Shown piece after piece: positions 42,210-50,978 of a stretch of 64,000 bases of DNA. This DNA is from Vibrio mangrovi. GTDB lineage: Bacteria > Pseudomonadota > Gammaproteobacteria > Enterobacterales > Vibrionaceae. Within the stretch, counting starts at the first letter, position 1, and each line of letters opens with the position of its first letter. The stretch spans positions 1,860,001 through 1,924,000 of the forward strand of contig NZ_AP024883.1 of NCBI RefSeq assembly GCF_024346955.1, read 5' to 3'. The position numbers were made by a program, and so were the translations under genes. Under the pieces are notes generated by a model, which saw only the letters and a list, made by a program, of their open reading frames with translations, was not told the DNA's origin and did not search any database.

Positions 42210-44856
42210 TGAGAATAATCATAAACAAACCTATACACCGAAAATCAAAACTACTTATGGCATCTCCCCGTTATGGATTCTGCCACTGGTTACACTCTGC
42301 TTAGCCGGCTGGCTGGTTTATCAGGCAATACAAGAGTCCGGCCACCGGATTCAGATCTATTTCTCGGATGCTCAGGGACTGGTTGAGGGCAGAACCCCCA
42401 TTCGCTATCAGGGACTTGAAATAGGAATGGTCAGACGAATTAAACTGACTCAGGACACGAATAATATTTACGTTGAAGCAGAAATCTACCCGGAAGCCAC
42501 TTACCTTCTGACCCCGACGACCAAGTTCTGGCTGGTCAAACCGACAGCGACACTTTCGGGAGTTTCAGGACTGGATGCTTTGGTATCCGGCAACTATATC
42601 GGCATACAACCCGGCATAAAACAAGATGATGAGTCCTTTGATCCCGTCTTTTACGCCCTGAAAACAGCCCCGATCGACCTGAAACGATCACAAGGTTTAA
42701 ATATCACACTTCGGGCACATGACTTGGGTGGTATCAATATTGGCAGCAAGATTCTTTATAAAAAAATCCCTATCGGAGAAATATATAGCTATCGATTAGA
42801 CAGCGATGCAAAATCAGTCCTGCTGCTTGCTTCAATTCAGGATGAATACCGCCAGCTCATTAACAATAGAAGCCGTTTCTGGAATGTCACTTCGTTACGC
42901 ACAGAGATCAACTATCAGGGACTCGAAGTTCAGTTAGAAGGATTGAGTGCTTTACTGAACGGTGCAATTGCCGTTGATTCGCCGGAAGGCGGACAAAGCA
43001 TACAGAATCACACGGAATTTCAACTGTACAGTGATCTGAAATCTGCCGGACGGGGAATCCCGATTCAGATTGCCCTGCCGGAAAACAACCAGATTAAGAA
43101 TAATTCAGCCCCCATTATGTACCGGGGAATTCAGATCGGACAGATTACCAATGTCCATTTCGATCAGAAGCGGAAAACCATTCTGGCAGATGCTGCCATT
43201 CAACCAGCCTTTAATGACCTTCTGAATACAGGCAGCAACTTTGTGTTGGAAGAAGCCACACTATCTTTTGCCGGTGTGGCCAATGTTGCAAACTATATCA
43301 AGGGTAACTTTTTAACTCTGGTGCCGGGAACCGGCTCCCCCAGCCGGGTTTTCCATGCAACCCGGACATCACACCAGCCGCCATCTGATGCCATAACTGT
43401 CACATTACATGCTCAGCAGACTTATGGTCTGGAAGCCGGTAATAAGGTGAAGTACCGTGGTATTTCTGTCGGACAAATTACCGATATCAGACTGAATCAG
43501 GATGATATCCGGTTCACTATTTATATCGATAGACAGTATCAATATCTGCTGAAAGACAAAAACCGCTTTTATGTAACAGGTTCAGCCAGTGCATCCCTGA
43601 CCGATACGGGTGTCATGGTTGATCTTCCGTCAGCCAAAGAGCTGCTGGTCCACACCATCAGTTTTATCAGTGAAGGAAAAGCATATCAGCACTTATCTGG
43701 TTACCGGTTATATCCGAATCAGGAGACTGCAGCACTGGCACAAGATTCAGAGCAGGCTTCACAAGTCTACACGCTGGTGTCATCCCAACCTCCGCCACTA
43801 ACTAAAAATGCACCGGTTCTGTACCGGAATATCATTGTGGGTCATGTGAAAAATTTTCGCCTCTCCGCCCGGACTGTCCTTATTGACCTGCAAATTGATC
43901 ACCAGTATCAGCACCTGATTACTCAGGACACCGTTTTCTGGAACACATCCGGTCTGGAAATGAACGCTTCACTGCAGGGAGTAACCCTGAAAACTGCACC
44001 AATATCCTCTCTGGTCAACGGTGGCATTGCTTTTGATGCGCTGACCGGGACTCAGAACAGACAGGATAAATACTGGGTTCTTTATCCTGACTATGAACGG
44101 GCAAGTCATGCCGGACAACTGGTCTGTCTGAACAGCGAAAGTACCTATCAGGTGGTTCAGGGAACACCGATTCAGTTTCACGGGGTGAAAGTCGGCGAAG
44201 TTCGCACTGTTCAACCTGATTTTCAAACACGTCAGGTAAATATCTGTGCAGACATTTACCCTGAATACACAACACAGATTGCTCGTCAGGGAAGCTATTT
44301 CTGGGTCACATCCGGTAATCAGCCCATTACCCGGCTAAAAAACATTAAGTCGGCGCTGATTCAGTCGATTGATGTATTTCCCGGAGAAGGGCAACCGCTG
44401 AGCCACTTTATGCTCCATACACTTCCCTTCCAGCCTTCAGGACTTCACCTGACACTACAAAGCAACCAGATGGGTTCAATTGAAACCGGAGCACCCGTCA
44501 CTTTCCGGGGGATGAATGTAGGAAGAATCACACGGGTCCGGCTGGGCGAACTATCAGATCGTGTTCTGATTGACCTCAATATTCGTCCTGAATATGCCTA
44601 TCTGGTGCGAAAAAATAGTATTTTCTGGAATCAGTCCGGAATCGATGTTTCTATTGGATTAGCAGGTGCCGATATCAAAACAGGCAGCTTAGACAGCCTG
44701 TTACAGGGAGGAGTCGCTTTCAATACTCCGGAAGCAAAACAACTGGCTCCTCCGGCAGCTAATCTGGATACATTCTTCCTCAACCCGGCCCGTGAAGCAG
44801 AATGGTCAGAATGGAATCAGCCCATACCTAAACCACATGAAAATCGTGCATTGTGA
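42202..44856 (+). CDS. letB: LetB, seven-MCE-domain lipid transport tunnel
   Basis: LetB (YebT) forms a stacked hexameric tunnel spanning the periplasm for lipid transport. The 884-residue protein has one N-terminal membrane anchor (about 18-38) and seven MCE repeats, each marked by a YRG/YQG-x-x-(I/V)G block (RYQGLEIG, YKKIPIG, MYRGIQIG, KYRGISVG, LYRNIIVG, QFHGVKVG, TFRGMNVG). This equals the E. coli domain count. ATG 42202 has GGGAG six bases upstream and overlaps letA. Confidence 0.95.
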   Translation: MNNENNHKQTYTPKIKTTYGISPLWILPLVTLCLAGWLVYQAIQESGHRIQIYFSDAQGLVEGRTPIRYQGLEIGMVRRIKLTQDTNNIYVEAEIYPEATYLLTPTTKFWLVKPTATLSGVSGLDALVSGNYIGIQPGIKQDDESFDPVFYALKTAPIDLKRSQGLNITLRAHDLGGINIGSKILYKKIPIGEIYSYRLDSDAKSVLLLASIQDEYRQLINNRSRFWNVTSLRTEINYQGLEVQLEGLSALLNGAIAVDSPEGGQSIQNHTEFQLYSDLKSAGRGIPIQIALPENNQIKNNSAPIMYRGIQIGQITNVHFDQKRKTILADAAIQPAFNDLLNTGSNFVLEEATLSFAGVANVANYIKGNFLTLVPGTGSPSRVFHATRTSHQPPSDAITVTLHAQQTYGLEAGNKVKYRGISVGQITDIRLNQDDIRFTIYIDRQYQYLLKDKNRFYVTGSASASLTDTGVMVDLPSAKELLVHTISFISEGKAYQHLSGYRLYPNQETAALAQDSEQASQVYTLVSSQPPPLTKNAPVLYRNIIVGHVKNFRLSARTVLIDLQIDHQYQHLITQDTVFWNTSGLEMNASLQGVTLKTAPISSLVNGGIAFDALTGTQNRQDKYWVLYPDYERASHAGQLVCLNSESTYQVVQGTPIQFHGVKVGEVRTVQPDFQTRQVNICADIYPEYTTQIARQGSYFWVTSGNQPITRLKNIKSALIQSIDVFPGEGQPLSHFMLHTLPFQPSGLHLTLQSNQMGSIETGAPVTFRGMNVGRITRVRLGELSDRVLIDLNIRPEYAYLVRKNSIFWNQSGIDVSIGLAGADIKTGSLDSLLQGGVAFNTPEAKQLAPPAANLDTFFLNPAREAEWSEWNQPIPKPHENRAL

Positions 44857-44882
44857 CGGGAGAATGACGACATTACCCGGCG

Positions 44883-44917
44883 TCGGATTTTGTATCTTGA
44901 GGTTACTTAAGTATATA
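44883..44917 (+). repeat. Dispersed intergenic repeat, copy A (upstream of rsmF)
   Basis: The segment around ATCTTGAGGTTACTT-AAG-TATA is nearly the reverse complement of 47402-47432. In this copy the end forms TATAAT with an upstream TTGTAT 18 bases away, a plausible sigma-70 promoter for rsmF, which starts 46 bases on. Confidence 0.55.
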
Positions 44918-44962
44918 ATGCAGCGCTTCCCAGCAGTTGAAAGTTAAATTGAGAGTATTACT

Positions 44963-46390
44963 TTGCACACGAATGTTTATTTGCCGGATGAATTTCTGCA
45001 GACGATAGAACAAATACTGCCATCTCAACTCACGATGGATGATTTTATTGCCGCCTGTCAGCGCCCGCTGCGCAAAAGTATTCGCGTCAATACCTTAAAG
45101 ATTTCCGTCGCTGATTTCTGTCAGAGAGCGAGAGAGAATGGCTGGAATCTGGAGCCGATTCCCTGGTGTCCGGAAGGTTTCTGGATCGACATAGAAGATT
45201 TCACAACCCCGTTGGGAAATACATTCGAACATATGACAGGCTTATTTTATATTCAGGAAGCCAGTTCAATGATGCCGGTCAGCGCCTTGTTCCATCAGCA
45301 GGAACAGCGATTTGAATCGGTACTGGATATGGCTGCTGCTCCGGGTTCAAAAACAACGCAGATTGCAGCACTGATGAATAATGAAGGCATCGTTGTTGCC
45401 AATGAATTCTCAGCCAGCCGAACCAAAGCACTTTATTCCAATATTGAAAGATGTGGCGTCAGAAACAGCGCACTAACCACTTTTGATGGTCGTGTTTTCG
45501 GTGAGTGGCTTCCCGAGCAGTTTGATGCAGTATTAATTGATGCGCCCTGTTCCGGGGAAGGAACAGTGCGAAAAGATCCGGAAGCGATGAAAAACTGGAG
45601 CCCGGCCTCTATTGCCGCGATTGCTGAAACGCAAAAAGCGCTGATTGAAAGCGCGTTCTATGCCTTGAAACCCGGCGGCACACTTGTTTATTCAACCTGT
45701 ACACTCAGCCGCGAAGAAAACCAGAATGTTTGCTATCATTTGCAGCAGACTTTCGGTGACGCCGTCACCTTTGAATCATTGGAAGCATTATTCCCACAAG
45801 CCAGTTCTGCTTTGACTGAGGAAGGTTTTCTGCATATTTTCCCTCAGATTTATGATTGTGAAGGTTTCTTTGTTGCCCGGATTCGTAAAACGGCTTCTGT
45901 TCCGACACCCCAAAACAACAAACGATTGGGCAAGTTCCCCTTCACTAAAGCAACGAAAGCTCAGTCTCAGAGCGTGAGTCAGGCATTAAAACAATCTCTG
46001 GATGTTGAGCTACCGGCACAGAGTCATATTTGGCTGCGCGATAATGAAGTCTGGCTTTTCCCGGAAGCCCTGGAACCCATGATTGGCCGCTTCAAGTTCT
46101 CCCGCATGGGAATCAAACTTGCCGAAGCGCATAAAAAAGGTTACCGCTGGCAGCATCAGCTTGTGACTTCTCTGACAACAGGACAGGAAATGAAAGCAAT
46201 CACGCTCACATTAGACGAAGCTCGTCAGTGGTTTATGGGTAAAGATATCCGACCGGAGCAGATCGATGTCGGTCAGGGAGAAGTTCTGGTTCAATATCAG
46301 GATGTAATACTCGGTCTGGGGAAATGGGTCGGAAACCGGATTAAAAATGGTTTACCGAGAGAGCTGGTCAGAGACGGTAATCTGTTTTAA
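44963..46390 (+). CDS. rsmF: 16S rRNA m5C1407 methyltransferase RsmF
   Basis: RsmF methylates C1407 of 16S rRNA on the 30S subunit. The 475-residue protein has the SAM motif AAPGSKTTQIAA (about 127), the general Cys in DAPCSGEGTVRKDP (about 193), the catalytic Cys in YSTCTLSREEN (about 244) and a C-terminal PUA-like domain. The family N-terminus (HTNVYLPDEFL) implies a TTG start at 44963, preceded by GAGAG; no ATG or GTG fits. It follows letB, as rsmF follows yebT in enterobacteria. A perfect matS site lies inside it. Confidence 0.95.
   Translation: MHTNVYLPDEFLQTIEQILPSQLTMDDFIAACQRPLRKSIRVNTLKISVADFCQRARENGWNLEPIPWCPEGFWIDIEDFTTPLGNTFEHMTGLFYIQEASSMMPVSALFHQQEQRFESVLDMAAAPGSKTTQIAALMNNEGIVVANEFSASRTKALYSNIERCGVRNSALTTFDGRVFGEWLPEQFDAVLIDAPCSGEGTVRKDPEAMKNWSPASIAAIAETQKALIESAFYALKPGGTLVYSTCTLSREENQNVCYHLQQTFGDAVTFESLEALFPQASSALTEEGFLHIFPQIYDCEGFFVARIRKTASVPTPQNNKRLGKFPFTKATKAQSQSVSQALKQSLDVELPAQSHIWLRDNEVWLFPEALEPMIGRFKFSRMGIKLAEAHKKGYRWQHQLVTSLTTGQEMKAITLTLDEARQWFMGKDIRPEQIDVGQGEVLVQYQDVILGLGKWVGNRIKNGLPRELVRDGNLF
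45756..45768. other. matS site, in rsmF
   Basis: GTGACGCCGTCAC matches GTGACRNYGTCAC exactly. Confidence 0.85.
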
Positions 46391-46408
46391 CTCCCCTTTT
46401 TCTGCATG

Positions 46409-46435
46409 GCCCGAACCAGAAGACTGGCTTCGGGC
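46409..46435. terminator. Hairpin between convergent rsmF and S1-protein genes
   Basis: GCCCGAACCAG pairs with CTGG-C-TTCGGGC over eleven bases with one bulged C and a four-base loop. No T run follows, so it is a weak terminator candidate. Confidence 0.4.
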
Positions 46436-46484
46436 AACATTCGGCATTCGGGAGCACGGTTTTCAGGTTATCCTGGCAAACACG

Positions 46485-47330
46485 TTATGAAGGGTCATTC
46501 ACCAAACGAATGCCATCGGCTTCAATCACAATCACTCCCTGCTTATAAAGCTGACCGATCGTTTTCTTATAAGTACCTTTACTGGTACGGAAAGCCGCAA
46601 AAATAGCTTCTGGTGAAGATCTGTCTCCCAGTGGCAGAAAACCACCCTTCTTACGTAACTGCTCGACAATTTTGCCACTCAGTTCATCTAATTTCGCCAC
46701 ACCAAGTTTTTGTAGTGAAACATCAATTTTACCGTCATCACGAATCTGCTTAATGAATCCTTTCAGCTTCTTACCGATAAAAACTTTACCAAACACATCC
46801 GACTGGAACAGCATTCCCCAGTGCTCACCATTGATTATCACTTTGTATCCCAGCGAAGAGCGCTCCGCGACCAGTAAATCAACTTTCTGATTGGGCGTGT
46901 AACGAGCCGGGGTTTTGTCCAGCCATTTATTGAATTTGGTCGTCCCGACAATTCTTCCGGAAGCTTTATCCGTATAAACGTAAACCAGAACCGACTGTTC
47001 AGCAGCCAGCCGTCCCCGCTGCTCACTGAAAGGAATCAATAAATCTTTTTCGCTGATTCCCCAGTTCACAAAAGCACCGGTATTATTCACACCGACAACT
47101 TTCATCATGCCCCATTCCCCGACACAGGCAATCGGCGTTTCCGTCGTAGCAGCCAACTGGCTGTCAGAATCAAAATACAAAAATACATCCACCAATGCAC
47201 CGATTTCTACCGGCTGACGCATCAGCTTTTTCGGCAACATCACCATGCCATAGTCTTTTGCGTCCAGAAATACACCAAAATCGGTTTCCCGCAAAATCTC
47301 TAGCTGATTGATTTGTCCTATATTAATCAT
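46485..47330 (-). CDS. CvfB/YitL-type S1 RNA-binding protein
   Basis: A 281-residue cytoplasmic RNA-binding protein of the CvfB family, known in Gram-positives as a virulence-gene regulator and of unclear role in Vibrio. It shows tandem S1-like barrels (about 1-60, 65-135 and 145-215) and a C-terminal winged-helix segment (about 222-280; FRTSKGTYKKTIGQLYKQG) that leads some annotations to call it GntR-like. It is convergent with rsmF and has a promoter-proximal dispersed repeat upstream. Confidence 0.85.
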   Translation of the reverse strand: MINIGQINQLEILRETDFGVFLDAKDYGMVMLPKKLMRQPVEIGALVDVFLYFDSDSQLAATTETPIACVGEWGMMKVVGVNNTGAFVNWGISEKDLLIPFSEQRGRLAAEQSVLVYVYTDKASGRIVGTTKFNKWLDKTPARYTPNQKVDLLVAERSSLGYKVIINGEHWGMLFQSDVFGKVFIGKKLKGFIKQIRDDGKIDVSLQKLGVAKLDELSGKIVEQLRKKGGFLPLGDRSSPEAIFAAFRTSKGTYKKTIGQLYKQGVIVIEADGIRLVNDPS

Positions 47331-47401
47331 TAAATGGGTCTCATCTTAAATTTGCAGAGATTATACGCGATCTCTGATATTCTTTCTCTATCATTTATAA
47401 A

Positions 47402-47432
47402 TATACCCAAGTAACCTCAAGATGCAGGATTC
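47402..47432 (-). repeat. Dispersed intergenic repeat, copy B (upstream of S1 gene)
   Basis: On the minus strand this reads CATCTTGAGGTTACTTGGGTATA within a longer block. It shares 15 consecutive bases with copy A at 44883 and the same orientation relative to its downstream gene. I recall this motif as frequent in Vibrio intergenic DNA. Confidence 0.55.
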
Positions 47433-47462
47433 AGATATAAGGGCACGTTTTCCGGAGGCAGT

Positions 47463-48827
47463 TTGATCAAGGTTAGCAAACATGATGCAATTACATTGAA
47501 GATCTCACACACCATGTCAAAGAGTAAGCTTTCCAGTCTGGAAATGTATTTATTCGTTCCGGGAGAGATCGGTTTGAATAAAGATATCATGCCCGAACCC
47601 GAGCTTTATTATAACTGTCTGACCCAGAAACGAGCTTATTACAGTGATAAACATTTACTACCGCTGATTCACAGTCGTCTCGCCCAGCGGGGAAGATTGT
47701 CAACAACCCAATACCGGATCAGTCTGAGTCTGTTTGCCTACCAGTATGTGATTGCTCTCGATACTGCTGTCAGTGATTTGCTTCATGAGAGTGACAGCGT
47801 CACGGAAACTGAAATTGATAATGTTGTGGAGCTGACATTAGATATTTTACGCCGGCTCAGACGTACAATTCCTTATGAAGAAACTCTGAAGCGGTATTAT
47901 GCAAATATCGATAACTATCTGTCCTGGTATACAGAGCAGAAATTTCTCTCTCTGGTTGCTCACTTAACCCGGGATAGTGAGTATAAAACCATCAAAGACC
48001 GCCTGATCGTACTGGCAGAGAAAGAACAGGCACACCGGGCACTGCATCACTACAATTCAGAACAGGCCGCTCAGGATATTACCCGCATGAGTAATAAGAT
48101 GCGTCTGTTGCGCCGTTTGATTGAACATCCGGTAATTCTGAAAGAAAAACCGGTTTCACTGGGAAATAATATCCTTCGGGCAGTAAAAGGGATTGCGACT
48201 GGATTCGTGATGCTCTTTGTCACAATGATGGTTGTCTTTGCCCGGGATTACTGGGGAGAAATTACCGTATCATTCATCATCGCGATGTCTTTCATTTATG
48301 CCCTCAGAGAAATATTCAAGGATGATCTCAAAGACATACTTTGGCGATGGCTGCGCAAAGGAAAGCCGAAATGGAAAAGACGTTACTTTGATCCCAGTAC
48401 AGGAAAGCAGGTTGGGCAAAAATATGAATGGTTGAATTACCAGTCGATTAGCAGCCTCCCCGATCGTATTCAGCGCATCCGTAAGAAACGGATCGTACAG
48501 CGGGAAGAGCAAGTCATCAGCTATCGTTCTGAAACGGAAATGTCAACGTCACGTTTTATGAGTGGTTACGAAGAAACCCGTGAAACCATCTATTTTGATT
48601 TTCGCGAAATCACCCGGCTTTTTGATAAAGATACTTATCGAGTCTATCGCCTTAACAACGGTCAGGTCAGCCGCGAAAAAATTGAAAAACGTCATCTGTT
48701 TAATCTCATTATTAAGCAGGATAATCATACGGATGAGCCAACTTACTATCGCTGGAAGGTTGTACTGAACCGCAGCAAAATCGTCGCGATCGAACCAATT
48801 GAGCTCACGCCCAAAGAACTTGGATAA
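47463..48827 (+). CDS. Uncharacterised membrane protein upstream of DAHP synthase
   Basis: I do not recognise a family with a known function. The 454-residue protein has a long soluble helical N-terminal part (about 20-235, many Leu/Arg heptad-like stretches) and two adjacent membrane spans (about 243-262 and 268-285). A basic segment (KGKPKWKRRYF) follows, then a soluble C-terminal domain. The two-span topology places both large domains in the cytoplasm. The first codon is taken as TTG after GGAGG; an ATG at 47514 is an alternative. It ends eight bases before the DAHP synthase gene, so they are likely co-transcribed. A perfect matS site lies inside. Confidence 0.7.
   Translation: MIKVSKHDAITLKISHTMSKSKLSSLEMYLFVPGEIGLNKDIMPEPELYYNCLTQKRAYYSDKHLLPLIHSRLAQRGRLSTTQYRISLSLFAYQYVIALDTAVSDLLHESDSVTETEIDNVVELTLDILRRLRRTIPYEETLKRYYANIDNYLSWYTEQKFLSLVAHLTRDSEYKTIKDRLIVLAEKEQAHRALHHYNSEQAAQDITRMSNKMRLLRRLIEHPVILKEKPVSLGNNILRAVKGIATGFVMLFVTMMVVFARDYWGEITVSFIIAMSFIYALREIFKDDLKDILWRWLRKGKPKWKRRYFDPSTGKQVGQKYEWLNYQSISSLPDRIQRIRKKRIVQREEQVISYRSETEMSTSRFMSGYEETRETIYFDFREITRLFDKDTYRVYRLNNGQVSREKIEKRHLFNLIIKQDNHTDEPTYYRWKVVLNRSKIVAIEPIELTPKELG
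47791..47803. other. matS site, in the uncharacterised membrane protein gene
   Basis: GTGACAGCGTCAC matches GTGACRNYGTCAC exactly. Confidence 0.85.
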
Positions 48828-48835
48828 TCTAGACC

Positions 48836-49894
48836 ATGAAAACCGATGAACTAAGAACAGAACCTCTGGGGCTTATGCCAACTCCTGACCAGTTGCGTAC
48901 GCAACATCCGGTAAGTGCTTCTGTAGCCCGGCATATATCACAGAGCAGAAAACAGATTGAAGCCATATTGCATGGCAGGGATAACCGCCTGTTAGTGATT
49001 ACCGGACCATGCTCCATTCACGATCCGGAAGCAGCATTTGACTACGCCAAACGATTAGATAACCTGCGCCAGCGTTATTCTGACAATTTATTCATTGTCA
49101 TGCGGACTTACTTCGAAAAGCCCAGAACTGTCGTAGGCTGGAAGGGGCTGATCACAGACCCGTATCTTGATGGCCGTTATGCGCTGGAAGAAGGTCTGAG
49201 TAAAGCCAGAGAAATTCTGCTGACAATCAATCAGCTTGGTCTTCCGACTGCAACCGAATTTCTGGATATGATTACCGGACAATATATTACCGACCTGATT
49301 TCCTGGGGTGCAATCGGAGCCAGAACAACAGAATCCCAGATTCACCGGGAAATGGCATCGGCACTTTCTTGTCCGGTTGGTTTCAAAAATGCGACAAACG
49401 GCAGTGTAAAGATTGCTGTTGATGCTATCAGAGCAGCCAAAGCATCTCACTATTTTTATTCGCCGGACCGGCAAGGCAGAATGACGGTTTACCGTACCAG
49501 TGGTAATCCGGACGGACATATCATTCTGCGTGGCGGTGAAAACGGGCCAAATTTTGACAGTCAATCTGTCCAAAACGCCTGTGCTCAATTAGAATCACAC
49601 CACCTGTCTCCCCGGGTTGTGGTTGACTTCAGTCATGCAAACTGCCAGAAAGAACATAAACGCCAGTTAAGTGTTGCTGAGGATATCTGTCAGCAAATTC
49701 GCCGGGGAAGCCATCAGATTGCAGGGATTATGGCAGAAAGTTTTATTATGGAAGGTAATCAGCCGATTGCCCCGATGCCCCAGCTAACATATGGTATGTC
49801 AATTACCGATCCATGTCTGAGCTGGTCTGATACCGAGCAGATGATCACACAGCTTGATTCCGCTGTGCATGATAGAAATAACGATAAACGATAA
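48836..49894 (+). CDS. Class I DAHP synthase
   Basis: 3-deoxy-7-phosphoheptulonate synthase joins phosphoenolpyruvate and erythrose 4-phosphate, the first step of the shikimate pathway. The 352-residue protein is of the AroF/G/H class, with VITGPCSIHDP (about 54; metal-binding Cys), MRTYFEKPRT (about 89), GARTTESQIHRE (about 160), GFKNATNGS (about 181) and DFSHANCQKEH (about 263). The feedback-inhibitor type (Phe, Tyr or Trp) is not assigned because the deciding residues could not be compared reliably. It is eight bases from the upstream membrane-protein gene. Confidence 0.93.
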   Translation: MKTDELRTEPLGLMPTPDQLRTQHPVSASVARHISQSRKQIEAILHGRDNRLLVITGPCSIHDPEAAFDYAKRLDNLRQRYSDNLFIVMRTYFEKPRTVVGWKGLITDPYLDGRYALEEGLSKAREILLTINQLGLPTATEFLDMITGQYITDLISWGAIGARTTESQIHREMASALSCPVGFKNATNGSVKIAVDAIRAAKASHYFYSPDRQGRMTVYRTSGNPDGHIILRGGENGPNFDSQSVQNACAQLESHHLSPRVVVDFSHANCQKEHKRQLSVAEDICQQIRRGSHQIAGIMAESFIMEGNQPIAPMPQLTYGMSITDPCLSWSDTEQMITQLDSAVHDRNNDKR

Positions 49895-49911
49895 AAACAA
49901 GGAGCAGGCCC

Positions 49912-50394
49912 ATGCCTTCTTTTGATATTGTGTCAGAAATTGATACAGTTGAATTAAAAAACGCCGTTGATAATGCGAACCGTGAACTGTCGACAAGATT
50001 CGATTTCCGAAATGTAGAAGCAAGTTTTGAACTGAAAGATGAAATCGTCAAACTCTCTGCTGAAGGTGATTTCCAACTGAAGCAGATGCTGGATATTCTG
50101 CGTGGTAATCTGGCAAAACGAGGAGTCGACGGGAATGCGATGGAATCCCAAACCGCAAGCCAGTCCGGGAAACACTGGCATCAGGAAGTTCTGTTCAAAC
50201 AGGGAATCGAAACCCTTCAGGCCAAAAAAATCGTCAAAAGTATCAAAGATCAGAAACTTAAAGTTCAGGCTTCCATTCAGGGCGATAAAATCCGTGTTAC
50301 CGGCAAAAAACGTGATGACCTGCAAAGCGTCATTGCATTTATCAAATCAGAAGATTTTGGTCAGCCATTTCAGTTCGATAATTTCAGAGACTAA
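49912..50394 (+). CDS. yajQ: YajQ family nucleotide-binding protein
   Basis: YajQ is a small two-domain protein reported to bind nucleotides, and in some pathogens cyclic di-GMP, to modulate transcription. The 160-residue protein starts MPSFDIVSEID and shows the family blocks ELKNAVDNANRELSTRFDF, GIETLQAKKIVKSIK and KKRDDLQSVIAFIK. AAGGAG precedes the ATG. A strong bidirectional hairpin lies between it and the convergent yibL. The diguanylate cyclase at 14621 shows that c-di-GMP signalling exists in this cell; a direct link is inference. Confidence 0.94.
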   Translation: MPSFDIVSEIDTVELKNAVDNANRELSTRFDFRNVEASFELKDEIVKLSAEGDFQLKQMLDILRGNLAKRGVDGNAMESQTASQSGKHWHQEVLFKQGIETLQAKKIVKSIKDQKLKVQASIQGDKIRVTGKKRDDLQSVIAFIKSEDFGQPFQFDNFRD

Positions 50395-50431
50395 ATAGAT
50401 CAGACGTCCCTAAGGTACATCCTGGACCGAA

Positions 50432-50466
50432 AACGCCCGCCCTGGCGATCTCACAGGGCGGGCGTT
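50432..50466. terminator. Hairpin between convergent yajQ and yibL
   Basis: Thirteen-base perfect arms AACGCCCGCCCTG/CAGGGCGGGCGTT with a nine-base loop. On the minus strand TTTT follows; the plus-strand tail is poor. It probably terminates both genes. Confidence 0.75.
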
Positions 50467-50507
50467 ATGATGTTGGACAAATCTTATCAGCACTACATGC
50501 CAGCAAG

Positions 50508-50864
50508 TTAAAACTTACGTGGCGCAAAACCCGTCATCACTTCCAGACGCATCGCCTTACCCAGCTTGGTCGTCGGATGAACGATGACAAGCCCCTTGAC
50601 CGACTTCTTCAGTTTACCGATATCCGCTTGCTCTTCCCGGGTGATTTCCCGTGAAAAAGCCAAATCGGATAATCTTTTCCGCTCTTTATTCAAATCGTAT
50701 TCCTGCTTACTCCGCAGCGAATTGATCTGTTTATCCAACGCATCAATCTCATCGGTAAATTTACTGATCATCTCGTTATCACCCCGAGATTTGGCTGCTT
50801 CCAGCTTATGTTTACACTTGTCTAGTTGGTTGTTCAGTTGCTGGGTCTGCGCTTTTAAACTCAT
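50508..50864 (-). CDS. yibL: YibL family ribosome-associated protein
   Basis: YibL is a small basic protein found with ribosomes; its function is unclear. The 118-residue protein starts MSLKAQTQQLNNQLDKCKHKL, has a long coiled coil (about 3-65) and ends in the conserved block KKSVKGLVIVHPTTKLGKAM followed by VMTGFAPRKF. It is a single gene convergent with yajQ. Confidence 0.9.
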   Translation of the reverse strand: MSLKAQTQQLNNQLDKCKHKLEAAKSRGDNEMISKFTDEIDALDKQINSLRSKQEYDLNKERKRLSDLAFSREITREEQADIGKLKKSVKGLVIVHPTTKLGKAMRLEVMTGFAPRKF

Positions 50865-50978
50865 AGGAAATAACTCTCATCTGTTTGATAGCCGCGTAGT
50901 ATACCATAAACCATGGAGATGTTACCGACACGCTGATGTCACCACTCGCTTTATCAAGATCTAGTTTGTCATCAGGTT

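Noticed and set aside
46406..46606. 66-codon plus-strand frame after rsmF
   Set aside because: It overlaps the 3' end of the S1-protein gene on the other strand and contains a hairpin; no start signal.
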